Shown: piece by piece, positions 6,248 to 13,825 of the stretch
Layout: every line of letters begins with the position of its first letter
How positions within the stretch are numbered: position 1 is the first letter of the stretch
Origin: a virus
IMG/VR virus record: IMGVR_UViG_3300020020_000072
Location: 1-45,105 of that record
Reading direction: 5' to 3' (one strand)
DNA: 45,105 nucleotides
Translations under genes and position numbers: made by a program
Notes under the pieces: generated by a model
Seen by the model: the letters and a program-made list of their open reading frames with translations, nothing else
What the model was told of the DNA's origin: nothing
Database searches by the model: none

Positions 6248-6432
6248 GGCTCCTGACGTTCCGGAGCAGGAACTACCCCCGGCTCATCATCGGGAATGAA
6301 TCCCGGCTCCGAAATCTCGTCAGGGTACTCAGGGACTCCGAGGTCTGGCCAGACAGGCCAAGCCTCAAAGTCAGGGACCGTCTGAGGAATCTCAACCTCA
6401 TAGGAGTCCACTGTGGCTGTAGTAGTAGCCAT
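6241..6432 (-). CDS. Acidic Pro-rich protein (63 aa), unknown
   Basis: Begins MATTTATVDSYEVEIPQTVP and is rich in Pro, Glu and Asp, with repeated Trp/Pro (EAWPVWPDLGVPEYP); probably extended or disordered. The 18 bases directly before ATG (6433-6450, GGGAAAGGATGACAAACC on the - strand) are identical to those of the 6520-7017 gene, and a nested hairpin lies just upstream. Function unknown. Confidence 0.65.
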   Translation of the reverse strand: MATTTATVDSYEVEIPQTVPDFEAWPVWPDLGVPEYPDEISEPGFIPDDEPGVVPAPERQEPC

Positions 6433-6525
6433 GGTTTGTCATCCTTTCCCTTTGATAGCTAGTTGCTATCGGGAGACGCTCCCAACCTTTCGACTGGGAG
6501 CATCCCGAATGCCAGCTAACTATGT
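6433..6525 (-). promoter_or_regulatory. Hairpin leader with start-adjacent conserved element
   Basis: On the - strand a stepped hairpin precedes the element GGGAAAGGATGACAAACC (6433-6450), which touches the ATG at 6432. Its helices are GCTCCCA (6478-6484) / TGGGAGC (6495-6501), TCGGGA (6469-6474) / TCCCGA (6503-6508), and an outer arm pairing around 6454-6465 with 6515-6525 using a wobble possible only on the - strand. GGGAAAGG supplies the ribosome site. The leader resembles three others up to position 8277. Confidence 0.7.
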
Positions 6526-7017
6526 GGTGATCGTCTCTCCCATGGGTCCGGCCTCAGGAAGCGTCCGTGTCTCGCTCAACTGACGGAATGATGTCTCTCG
6601 CCAGTTCTCAACGCCGTTATACCCCTGAAGTAGTGAGTCCTCATCCTGACCGATGTGATGATGAGGATGGAACGGAGCCGCCCACGACATGTCAGGCTTG
6701 ACCCTAAAGAATTCCCGAGCCTCGTGAACTAGTTGGTCTAGCTCAAACTTGATGCAATGTTCCAAGATGGACCGCATCACATCAACCTCTGATGTGTAGA
6801 GGCTGCACTGAATGAGAGCAGTGTGTTCCATGGTGGTAGCCCGATCTTCGTAGCCAGGTGCGTTGTACGGGTTGGTTTCCCGTTGCGCCCAATGGATCGT
6901 GAGCCGCACTGTGTCACTCTCTTCATACCGTTGGTTGGTCGTAAACGACCAGTCCGGCTTATAGGTGAGCCGTTCCACCAGGTTGATAACGTGAGCGGCA
7001 GTCATCTGTGTAGCCAT
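6520..7017 (-). CDS. Unknown protein (165 aa)
   Basis: A soluble protein beginning MATQMTAAHVINLVERLTY, with a mid region of alternating strands (DTVRLTIHWAQRE, TALIQCSLYTSEV) and a helical His-rich part (FHPHHHIGQDEDS). No family recognised. It has its own leader with two hairpins and the same 18-base start-adjacent element as the 6241-6432 gene; the first three codons are also identical, so the leader and start look duplicated. Confidence 0.7.
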   Translation of the reverse strand: MATQMTAAHVINLVERLTYKPDWSFTTNQRYEESDTVRLTIHWAQRETNPYNAPGYEDRATTMEHTALIQCSLYTSEVDVMRSILEHCIKFELDQLVHEAREFFRVKPDMSWAAPFHPHHHIGQDEDSLLQGYNGVENWRETSFRQLSETRTLPEAGPMGETITT

Positions 7018-7102
7018 GGTTTGTCATCCTTTCCCAAAGTGATTGCTAACCGTTAGCAATCACTAGGAAAGGCATCACCCAAGTTGTATGAGTGATGCCC
7101 TT
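7018..7102 (-). promoter_or_regulatory. Double-hairpin leader with start-adjacent element
   Basis: GGGAAAGGATGACAAACC (7018-7035) abuts ATG 7017. Upstream is a near-perfect palindrome AGTGATTGCTAAC (7038-7050) / GTTAGCAATCACT (7052-7064) with a single central base. A second hairpin pairs 7068-7078 with 7092-7102; its only imperfect pair is G-U on the - strand. The hairpins may terminate upstream transcripts, stabilise the mRNA or be bound by a regulator. Confidence 0.7.
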
Positions 7103-7113
7103 CTAACTGACTG

Positions 7114-7200
7114 CTAGCTATGACTGTTGAGGTATCGCCCTAAGCCGATGATGGCTGTGATGCTGGCAAGTCCCCATGTGATGGCCAGGAGGACGCTCAC
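7114..7200 (-). CDS. Membrane peptide (28 aa)
   Basis: GTG at 7200 overlaps the stop of the preceding gene as GTGA, with TGAGG just upstream. The 28-residue product (start MSVLLAITWGLASITAII) is one hydrophobic segment followed by a short polar tail (GRYLNSHS). It sits directly before the next hairpin leader, the same position as the 31-aa membrane peptide at 7746-7841. Function unknown. Confidence 0.5.
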   Translation of the reverse strand: MSVLLAITWGLASITAIIGLGRYLNSHS

Positions 7201-7658
7201 GGGGCCTCAGGGGGGTCCGTGGCCACCAGGACCACGGACGCCAGGGGGGCACTGGCAGCTAGCTGGCGCACAGTGACTTCCTCACGCCAGAGCGCCCCGA
7301 GATAGGCATAGGCATCATCTCGCCACAGCCTGTCTACCTCTTGGTAGCCCTTAGACTGTCCGGTCCAGTAGTCCTTGACCCAATGCTGACGGTCCCTGAC
7401 AAGGAACCCTCGCTGTTGCGCCCAGCGGTCAAGCTTGTCAGATGACCAGTTGATGAAGTCATCAACGCTGACTAGATCGGAGTAGCTGCCCAACGTCTGT
7501 CCGATGATGCAATAGTCACCATTGGCCATGTTGAGGTAGTTAACCTCCACACGATTGAACCACTGCTCAAACCTGGGTTCCATGTCGGGGTTGGCGTCGA
7601 GGTACTCGACTCCCCTACGGACGGCCTTTGCGAGCATCTCTTTGTCACGCTTCCTCAT
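7197..7658 (-). CDS. Unknown protein (153 aa)
   Basis: Starts at ATG 7658 (MRKRDKEMLAKAVRRGVEYL), which has GGGAAAGGATGAGAAC directly before it; the longer frame to 7745 would run through the leader hairpin. A charged, Trp-rich protein with helical N-terminus and an Ala-rich end. No domain recognised. It is coupled to the 28-aa membrane peptide. Confidence 0.7.
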   Translation of the reverse strand: MRKRDKEMLAKAVRRGVEYLDANPDMEPRFEQWFNRVEVNYLNMANGDYCIIGQTLGSYSDLVSVDDFINWSSDKLDRWAQQRGFLVRDRQHWVKDYWTGQSKGYQEVDRLWRDDAYAYLGALWREEVTVRQLAASAPLASVVLVATDPPEAP

Positions 7659-7751
7659 GTTCTCATCCTTTCCCAATTGCCTAACTTGTCTAGCTAGGCA
7701 TGGCGCCCACCCAACACCATCAGCATTGGGTGGGCGATGGCCCATCTAGCT
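7659..7751 (-). promoter_or_regulatory. Hairpin leader with start-adjacent element
   Basis: GGGAAAGGATGAGAAC (7659-7674) abuts ATG 7658; it is the shared element shortened by two bases. Upstream GCCCACCCAA (7705-7714) pairs with TTGGGTGGGC (7726-7735), enclosed by AGCTAG (7692-7697) / CTAGCT (7746-7751), which reaches the stop codon of the membrane peptide gene. Confidence 0.7.
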
Positions 7752-7841
7752 CTTACGTCGGAGAGTGTAGATGAAAGCCAGTGCGACGTTAGATGCCGCA
7801 CCTACTAGCACCATGAGCATCGCTGCCTGGTTCACGTCCAT
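7746..7841 (-). CDS. Membrane peptide (31 aa)
   Basis: ATG 7841 overlaps the preceding stop as TAATG. The product (MDVNQAAMLMVLVGAASNVA at its start) has one transmembrane segment at about residues 5-25 and a basic end (LRRKS), giving an N-out/C-in orientation. It is too short for routine gene calling, but the coupled start and charge pattern support it. Function unknown. Confidence 0.55.
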   Translation of the reverse strand: MDVNQAAMLMVLVGAASNVALAFIYTLRRKS

Positions 7842-8143
7842 TAGGCATCGACCTTCAGGTGCTTACGGAGCCGCTCTGTCTGCTTTGTCACTTCCTCGAC
7901 CAGACGGGCGAACTGCCCATCGGTCACGAGGTGACGGTCGTTGTACTGGTGGCTCATGTCGGGCTGCCAGTACATGTCGCTGTTCCCATGGGGAGCGAAC
8001 TGATCGTTCGCCAGGACCACACTGACGATCCCCTTCGCATGATCGTGAAGATCGGTCAGTGCGTTCTCCCACACGATGATGCGGGCGATGCGACGAACGT
8101 CCTTGCTTGTCATCTTGTGCTCTTCCACCTTGAATTCACACAT
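7841..8143 (-). CDS. Unknown protein (100 aa)
   Basis: First gene of the left - strand unit. ATG 8143 (MCEFKVEEHKMTSKDVRRIA) has GGGAAAGGTAAGAGAACC immediately before it. A charged, His-containing protein with helical ends (ARLVEEVTKQTERLRKHLKV). No family recognised. Its stop is coupled by TAATG to the 31-aa membrane peptide. Confidence 0.7.
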   Translation of the reverse strand: MCEFKVEEHKMTSKDVRRIARIIVWENALTDLHDHAKGIVSVVLANDQFAPHGNSDMYWQPDMSHQYNDRHLVTDGQFARLVEEVTKQTERLRKHLKVDA

Positions 8144-8277
8144 GGTTCTCTTACCTTTCCCATGAGCCAGGATCATCAGAGTGTTGGTGGCTCGTTCCAA
8201 CACTTACAGCACCCCGACCTACATGTTTCGGGGCAGGCTCATGCCCACCCATCAACACATAGGTTGTGGGGTGCTGT
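8144..8277 (-). promoter_or_regulatory. Large structured leader of the left operon
   Basis: GGGAAAGGTAAGAGAACC (8144-8161) precedes ATG 8143. Upstream are hairpins AGTGTTGG (8180-8187) / CCAACACT (8197-8204) and ACAGCACCCC (8206-8215) / GGGGTGCTGT (8268-8277), the second enclosing about 50 nt. Same architecture as the leaders further left; the promoter itself must lie further right. Confidence 0.6.
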
Positions 8278-8665
8278 TTCACCTTCGGGAAAGGAAGGAT
8301 GATAATGGCGCCCTGCATTCCGATGCTTCGCAGCATTGGTTGAGCGGTTATCGCCATCGATTGTCAAGGAACGTTCCGGGGGGTGATTGACTTATTCCCC
8401 CGTTCTAACTCCATATGTCTAACTACTCCATACTACCAACGATCCTACATATATGCAACACGGGCGCAAACACAACATGAGTCGCAGGGGTGAGAATACG
8501 TGAGACCCTCTCATGGTTCGCCACAGGACTAACAACCCTAGTTCATCTATATTCTTCACCAATAGCGTGCCTAACGCTGCATTTACCCGCCCATACCACA
8601 TACCTCATCTTATATCTATGAATAACACAGACACATACATGATAAGCGGCAGCACACGCAGCATG

Positions 8666-8702
8666 ATTCATTGATTGTGTTGGTCTCATACATTCATTGA
8701 TT
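8666..8702. repeat. Direct repeat ATTCATTGATT x2
   Basis: ATTCATTGATT occurs at 8666-8676 and 8692-8702, exactly 26 bp apart, followed by further ATTCAT units. They lie about 120-150 bp before the first structural gene and partly overlap the candidate -35. They could be operator or terminase-recognition sites. Confidence 0.5.
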
Positions 8703-8726
8703 CATTCATACACAGTCACATATACA
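8697..8726 (+). promoter_or_regulatory. Candidate promoter of the structural operon
   Basis: TTGATT (8697-8702), an 18-bp spacer and TATACA (8721-8726) resemble a sigma-70/SigA promoter directed at the 8819 gene. It is the best candidate I found in the divergent region but rests on pattern alone. Confidence 0.35.
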
Positions 8727-8818
8727 TGTTTGACCGGGGGTCTGCCCCAGGCAGGGGGGGTAGGGGATAGTGTTATGGCCAGCTAGAAATCTGTACGAAA
8801 GGGACATAGGGTGTTCTT

Positions 8819-9094
8819 ATGCCTGAGCCTCTCCGACTCTTTCTCGATTCGTCTTTAGCTGCTGATCCCACAGATTTAGACGAAGGTGAGATTATTAGTG
8901 ACGCCATGGTCATATACAGGATCAGCAAAGTGGCCGATGACGAAGATGGAAGCCTCAACGGGATAAGCGAAAGATACAACTACACCGTTACGCCCGGCAT
9001 GAACCTCGCCATGGCCTACGGGATGATGCAAATCACCCTCGAAACCCTCGGCAACTACTACTGGGCCTGCCTCAACCAAGAAGAAGACGACTAA
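8819..9094 (+). CDS. Unknown small protein preceding terminase (91 aa)
   Basis: First gene of the structural block. Acidic, with a helical Met-rich segment (MNLAMAYGMMQITLETLGNY) near the C-terminus. A small terminase subunit would be expected at this place, but no DNA-binding motif is visible, so I do not assign that role. The stop overlaps the terminase start as TAATG. The ribosome site is loose (AAAGGG and AGGG upstream). Confidence 0.7.
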   Translation: MPEPLRLFLDSSLAADPTDLDEGEIISDAMVIYRISKVADDEDGSLNGISERYNYTVTPGMNLAMAYGMMQITLETLGNYYWACLNQEEDD

Positions 9095-11091
9095 TGCCAG
9101 GCCACAAGACAGCCACACCCCAAGAACGAGACAAGTACAAGCTGCTCAGACTCGGGGGTATGACCCAAACCGAAGCCTCAAAGCAAGTAGACAAGAGTCC
9201 ATCATGGGGCAAGAAGATGGACAGGGAGATGGGGCTACGAGACGCCGTCAAACAAGCCCGCTACTACAACCCCGAAGGGGAAATCAGGCCCCTTAAGCCC
9301 TACGAGCTATCCCCAGTAGCCAAAGACTGCCTCGAAGACTTCGGGCGGTTCAGGGCACGGATGTTCGGGCGCATCTCCTCACCCTGGCAGGAGGAAGCCG
9401 CAAACATTGTTAGGACCAAACTGGCAACCCCTTACAAGGAGTTTGGGGTAGTCAACGCCCCGCCTGGTGGCGGCAAGTCGACCCTCTTCACACACGACAT
9501 CCCGGCGTGGCTGACAGCCCGATCCAGAACTTTGAGAGGGTTCATTGGGTCATCGACACAGAACATGGCTGGGAACTATACGTTCCGACTCCGTAACACT
9601 CTTGCCCGTACAGTCCCCCCGGAAGCTAAGAGTGAAGACTTAGCACTTGGCCTAGCACTCGACGCTGAGTCCACGATGACAAGGGACTACGGCATCTTCC
9701 GTCCTGATCCCACTCTTGGTGCCCCGTGGACAAGGTTCTTCTTCACGGTCGCACAGTATGGTGAGATATCGATTGATGAGAAGGAATCCACCTGGGCAGC
9801 GTTCGGTAAGGACACCGGGTTCCTGGGTTACCGTGTCCATATCATCGTGTGGGATGACCTGTTCCGGCGTGACGACATGCTCGGGCAGAATAAGGCTGAG
9901 AAGCTAGAGAAGTTCTACAACTGGTACGACGATGAAGCGGAGACTCGTCTAGAGCCTGGTGGCCTCTTACTTCTACAGGGGCAGCGGTTGGGTGCCGATG
10001 ACATCTACGGCTACAACTTGGCGAAGCGCACGTACGCTGATGATGAAGAGGATGTGGAACTGTTCGAGTTGGGAGAGGAACAAGAACCCACTGAGCGCAA
10101 GTATTTCCATGTGGTGTTCAAGGCCCACTATGAGGAACTGTGCGATGCCGCTATGGACCCGCACGTTCACTCCCGCAAGGCCAAGCCATACGACCCCGCT
10201 AACCCTCTTAACGAACGTGGTCATGCTCCTTGTCTGCTGGACCCTTCTCGTCTCCCGTATCGAGAACTACGGGCGCTGATGAACCGGCCGACATCTAATT
10301 TCAAGGTCGTGTACCAGCAGGAAGATGTTGACCCGGCAGACGCTTTGGTCCCTAAATTCTATATCGATGGTGGCAGCTATGAGGGTCACGAATACGATGG
10401 CTGTTGGGATGATGACCGGGGGCCTAATGAACTTCCTACTATCCTAACTAAGCCCCTTAAGAACACGGTCATCAAGTCGATCATTACAGCGGACCCTTCC
10501 CCGTCCAAGTTCTGGGCTGTCCAATGGTGGGTGTATGTGCAACTACCAACCCAGGAACGTCTGATGGGGACCCGGTACCTAATCAACCAAGTGTTCACGC
10601 CTATGGGTGCTAATGACCTTCTTGACTTCGACACGGACACGATGGAGTGGGAAGGTCTACTGGTCCAGTGGAAGAATGCTGCGGAACATCTCGGTATCCC
10701 GATCGACTACTTTATCCTGGAAGTCAATGCTGCTCAGAAGTTCATTCAGCAGTACAAGTTCTTCAAGAAGTGGATGAAGGATAGTAACATCAAGATAAAG
10801 TCACACCATACTCATATCAACAAGCTTGACTCCAAGATGGGTGTTACAACTATCCGTAGCCAGTACGAGTATGGCCGTGTTAGTCTCCCTGGCAATCGGG
10901 AAGGTCGTCACGTTTCCGAACCTCTTTACAAGCAGGTCACCACTTATCCGGACGCCATGTACGATGACTGTGTGATGGCACATTGGTTCCTTGAATACCA
11001 GCTACAGTACATCGTGAAGCGCAAGAAGGTTAAGAACAGCCTTGGCAAGGACATGCCAGCTTGGCTTAACAGGGAGCCATCGTACGCATGA
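9094..11091 (+). CDS. terL: Terminase large subunit (665 aa)
   Basis: The DNA-packaging motor: the ATPase drives DNA into the procapsid and the nuclease cuts concatemers. Walker A is NAPPGGGKST (121-130), Walker B VHIIVWDDL (248-256). An RNase-H-like nuclease follows, with a likely first acidic residue in IITADPSPS (about 459-467) and a last one in PDAMYDDCVMAH near the C-terminus. The N-terminal 60 residues hold a helix-turn-helix-like segment (MTQTEASKQVDKSPSWGKKM), which could give DNA recognition normally supplied by the small subunit. Its end overlaps the portal start as ATGA. Confidence 0.92.
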   Translation: MPGHKTATPQERDKYKLLRLGGMTQTEASKQVDKSPSWGKKMDREMGLRDAVKQARYYNPEGEIRPLKPYELSPVAKDCLEDFGRFRARMFGRISSPWQEEAANIVRTKLATPYKEFGVVNAPPGGGKSTLFTHDIPAWLTARSRTLRGFIGSSTQNMAGNYTFRLRNTLARTVPPEAKSEDLALGLALDAESTMTRDYGIFRPDPTLGAPWTRFFFTVAQYGEISIDEKESTWAAFGKDTGFLGYRVHIIVWDDLFRRDDMLGQNKAEKLEKFYNWYDDEAETRLEPGGLLLLQGQRLGADDIYGYNLAKRTYADDEEDVELFELGEEQEPTERKYFHVVFKAHYEELCDAAMDPHVHSRKAKPYDPANPLNERGHAPCLLDPSRLPYRELRALMNRPTSNFKVVYQQEDVDPADALVPKFYIDGGSYEGHEYDGCWDDDRGPNELPTILTKPLKNTVIKSIITADPSPSKFWAVQWWVYVQLPTQERLMGTRYLINQVFTPMGANDLLDFDTDTMEWEGLLVQWKNAAEHLGIPIDYFILEVNAAQKFIQQYKFFKKWMKDSNIKIKSHHTHINKLDSKMGVTTIRSQYEYGRVSLPGNREGRHVSEPLYKQVTTYPDAMYDDCVMAHWFLEYQLQYIVKRKKVKNSLGKDMPAWLNREPSYA

Positions 11092-12947
11092 TGTACAGAA
11101 TGAAAGACCCGGCAGAGATTCATGCTCTCTACGAGCAGCGTCAGTTATATTACGGTAAGGACATTGCCCGTATGAGGCAGATGCAGCGCCTCATGAACAA
11201 TGAGATGGATGTCCCCCTGCCTGAACTTCAAGAGAACGAGCAGTCTCTCGTAGCTAATATCGCCCTTCGTGCCCAAGACAACCTTGCCCAAAGAATCGCT
11301 AGTGTTGAGCCAATGATGCACTGGCCGAGCACTAACCCTGGGCAGGCTTTAGCTGACAAGTCAGCCACTAATCGGCGGCGTGTCATGCAGGGGTGGCATG
11401 AAGAGAACGACATGTATACGATCCGGTCCAAGCGTGCCCGGCACTTTCTCTCATGGGCTACGTCACCAGTGATCATCAAGCCGAACCGTGACACTCGTCT
11501 CCCACAATGGGACGTTCGTCGGCCCCTTGAAACGTTCCTGCCCCCAGGCACCTATGATGACTTGCTCCCTAAGGACATCATCACCTGTAACGTCTACTCG
11601 TACCAGTCTCTCATCTCTATGTTCGATAAGGAGCTTGTCGGCAGCGTCCGTAAGCCCCCGAACTGGGACTGGAATGACGACGTAAAGAACTATGGTATCG
11701 AGTTTGAGGTCTTGGAGTACATAGACGAGCACGAGATGTCCATGATTCTATTAGGTGCTAGCCCTAATCAGAACTTCCGCTCCCGACATCAGCCCAACAT
11801 GCGGTCAGCGGAACGGATCATGTACGCCCCTAACCTCGTAGGTCGTCCCCTCGTCGTCTGTCCGGGCCGTATCTGTCTTGATGAGCAGCTTGGACACTTT
11901 GATGGTGTAGTCGGCATGTACCAGGCCCGTGCCGCTATGACTGTCCTTATGGTGATCGGGCAGCGTAAGGCTGTATGGCCTACCACTTGGTTTGAGGGAC
12001 TACCTAACTCTCCCGAAGAGCCGGAAGTCATACAGGACCCGGACCCTTACCGGGGCATCCCTGGCATCGTCGCTAATGGTCGCTTGTCCCAAGCGAACCT
12101 GGACCCCTCTTTCAAGACGCTAGAGGTTATTGACCGGATGACTGAGGAAGAGAGACGGGATGCCGGTATCCCAGCAGAGATGTTAGGGTCTAACCGTACC
12201 CACATCTCAGGTTCTCGTGGCGCCCAGGTCATGTCAGCAACAATCGACTTCTCTATCGCTGAGGCTCACCAACGGTTTGCTCGTAGCCTTAAGGAAGAGA
12301 ACAAGTTGGCTGCTGAGATTGACAAGGCTTTCTTCAACCATCCCAAGTCCTACTTCATTGAGACTAGGGGTTATGTTGGTGATGTCGAGTACACGCCTTC
12401 TAAACTGTGGGAGACAACCGGCCACATAGTCGATTATCCTCTTGCTGGTACTGATCTACAGAACCTCCCTATCGAAGGTGGTCAGCGAGTCCAGATGGAG
12501 ACAATGTCTCTAGAGGACTTCATGGACTTGGACCCCATGATCAAGGACAAGGAAACCACCATTCAGCGGCTTGATCGTGAGGCCATTAAGCGGGCATTCA
12601 AGAGTATGGTGCAGCAGCTATCTGCTTCCCCTGACCCGAATGCTGGTATCCAGCCGATCCATCTAGCCATACTTGATCAGAAACTTGAGTCCGGTACGGA
12701 ACTGCTTAAAGCCTTCATTGAAGTGGACAATGAGATCAAGAAGCAGCAACAGCAAATGGCGGAAGCACAGGCCGCCCAGCAACCGCCCACTTCCGAACAA
12801 CAGCCTGGCACGTCTACACCGGGTGCGGCTGGGACACCGGATGTGGGATCACCTATCCCGGAGCCGCCGGACTCCATGAACAGGTTCACTCAACTCTTAG
12901 GTTCTCTCGGCACCCAGCAACTAGCTAGCAAGTCCCGTCCAGGATAA
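11088..12947 (+). CDS. Portal protein (619 aa)
   Basis: Follows the terminase with a 4-nt overlap. Length and pattern fit a phage portal: a helical N-terminus, a central mixed region with a conserved-looking LLGSNRTHISGSRGAQVMSA-type loop around residues 367-386, then a long helical segment (IAEAHQRFARSLKEENKLAAEIDKAF) and a disordered Gln/Pro tail. The portal forms the dodecameric DNA entry ring. Assignment rests on position plus composition rather than a single diagnostic motif. Confidence 0.8.
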   Translation: MMYRMKDPAEIHALYEQRQLYYGKDIARMRQMQRLMNNEMDVPLPELQENEQSLVANIALRAQDNLAQRIASVEPMMHWPSTNPGQALADKSATNRRRVMQGWHEENDMYTIRSKRARHFLSWATSPVIIKPNRDTRLPQWDVRRPLETFLPPGTYDDLLPKDIITCNVYSYQSLISMFDKELVGSVRKPPNWDWNDDVKNYGIEFEVLEYIDEHEMSMILLGASPNQNFRSRHQPNMRSAERIMYAPNLVGRPLVVCPGRICLDEQLGHFDGVVGMYQARAAMTVLMVIGQRKAVWPTTWFEGLPNSPEEPEVIQDPDPYRGIPGIVANGRLSQANLDPSFKTLEVIDRMTEEERRDAGIPAEMLGSNRTHISGSRGAQVMSATIDFSIAEAHQRFARSLKEENKLAAEIDKAFFNHPKSYFIETRGYVGDVEYTPSKLWETTGHIVDYPLAGTDLQNLPIEGGQRVQMETMSLEDFMDLDPMIKDKETTIQRLDREAIKRAFKSMVQQLSASPDPNAGIQPIHLAILDQKLESGTELLKAFIEVDNEIKKQQQQMAEAQAAQQPPTSEQQPGTSTPGAAGTPDVGSPIPEPPDSMNRFTQLLGSLGTQQLASKSRPG

Positions 12948-12958
12948 GGAGCTAAACA

Positions 12959-13213
12959 ATGGCTAAGATTCCCCGGTCCAAGTCCACTCCCTCGGGCACT
13001 ACGGACCCTTACGGTGGTACGGATCAGGGTGGGACCAGTAACACGAAGACCCCTACTGGTTCCCGCCCGATGCCGGTAGTCCCTGCAAGTTATCCCCCGG
13101 CCGCTACGGTCCCGGGTCCCGTGAAGCGTCCGATCAAGCATACGCCCATGTCTACCCCTAACAAGGACCGCACTACTGGTGCCCCTAAGTCGGAGGGTGG
13201 CGGAGGCTACTAG
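12959..13213 (+). CDS. Pro/Thr/Gly-rich small protein (84 aa)
   Basis: Has a perfect AAGGAG site before ATG 12959. The product is low-complexity (Pro, Thr, Gly, Lys; ends SEGGGGY) and probably disordered. Its position between portal and internal proteins suggests a minor virion component or assembly factor, but nothing in the sequence gives a function. Confidence 0.65.
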   Translation: MAKIPRSKSTPSGTTDPYGGTDQGGTSNTKTPTGSRPMPVVPASYPPAATVPGPVKRPIKHTPMSTPNKDRTTGAPKSEGGGGY

Positions 13214-13215
13214 TC

Positions 13216-13377
13216 ATGCTTGAACTCGGCTATTGGGCCATATCTGGTGAATCACTTATGTCCATGCTTTACCGTGTGGCTAACGGTGAAGATCCAGATA
13301 TGGTCTATGCCGAGGAATACGCTAATTCAGAGCATGAGGATGTCACTGCAACTGATGAGGTAGATGACGATGGGTGA
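13216..13377 (+). CDS. Small acidic protein (53 aa)
   Basis: ATG 13216, with GGAGG about 8 nt upstream, directly after the previous stop. Product starts MLELGYWAISGESLMSMLYR and ends in an acidic tail (TDEVDDDG). It is too short for routine gene calling, but the ribosome site and the overlap with the next gene support it. Function unknown. Confidence 0.6.
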   Translation: MLELGYWAISGESLMSMLYRVANGEDPDMVYAEEYANSEHEDVTATDEVDDDG

Positions 13378-13825
13378 TAACCGTGGTGGTCCTAGGGAAG
13401 GATCAGTTGGTGGTCAGTACCCGAATAGATCAGACATGCGTATCCCCGGACAGGGCATATCACCGTCTAATCTCCCTAAGGGTCAGGGCTACGGAAAGGG
13501 TGTGCAACAGGCTCGTGCCCTCCGTGTGGCCCCTGCATCCGGTACACCATCACCCAACCCTTCCGTCGGAGGAACTGAACAAGGCGCTAGACCGGTTCTG
13601 TTGGGTCCCGGGGATGTGCCCAGCCTTAGCGATCCAACAGCTAACCCAAATGAGCCTGTCACGGCCGGTCTATCTGTCGGTCCCGGTGTCGGTCCCGAAG
13701 GATTGGGTGGAATCATGTCCCAAGATTCCCCTGAGCTTGGTATAGCTAAGCGCCTCTTCTTAGAATTCCCTAACCCCGACTTACGCCGTTACATCGCTTA
13801 CCTAGAAGATACTCTCCAGTTCTGA
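13370..13825 (+). CDS. Gly/Pro-rich protein (151 aa), unknown
   Basis: ATG 13370 (MGDNRGGPREG) is 9 nt after GAGG; an ATG at 13364 is also in frame. Mostly disordered Gly/Pro/Ser sequence, ending in a folded helical segment (LRRYIAYLEDTLQF). Probably a virion-associated or assembly protein by position. The stop overlaps the start of the giant gene as TGATG. Confidence 0.65.
   Translation: MGDNRGGPREGSVGGQYPNRSDMRIPGQGISPSNLPKGQGYGKGVQQARALRVAPASGTPSPNPSVGGTEQGARPVLLGPGDVPSLSDPTANPNEPVTAGLSVGPGVGPEGLGGIMSQDSPELGIAKRLFLEFPNPDLRRYIAYLEDTLQF

Larger units (their letters stand above)
8278..8818. promoter_or_regulatory. Divergent gene-free region before the structural genes
   Basis: About 540 AT-richer bases between the diverging left and central blocks. 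Contents: a + strand copy of the leader motif (GGGAAAGGA at 8287-8295) before a 12-codon frame (8305-8343); a palindrome GGAACGTTCC (8368-8377) overlapping a hairpin CGGGGG (8377-8382) / CCCCCG (8397-8402); direct repeats (8666-8702); and a G-run rich stretch at 8734-8767. Small open frames here look non-coding. Promoters for both blocks, and possibly a packaging or replication site, are expected here. Confidence 0.5.

Noticed and set aside
8419-8601. 60-codon - strand frame in the divergent region
   Set aside because: Starts without a ribosome site, Cys/Leu-rich with no soluble or membrane logic, in AT-richer DNA expected to be regulatory.
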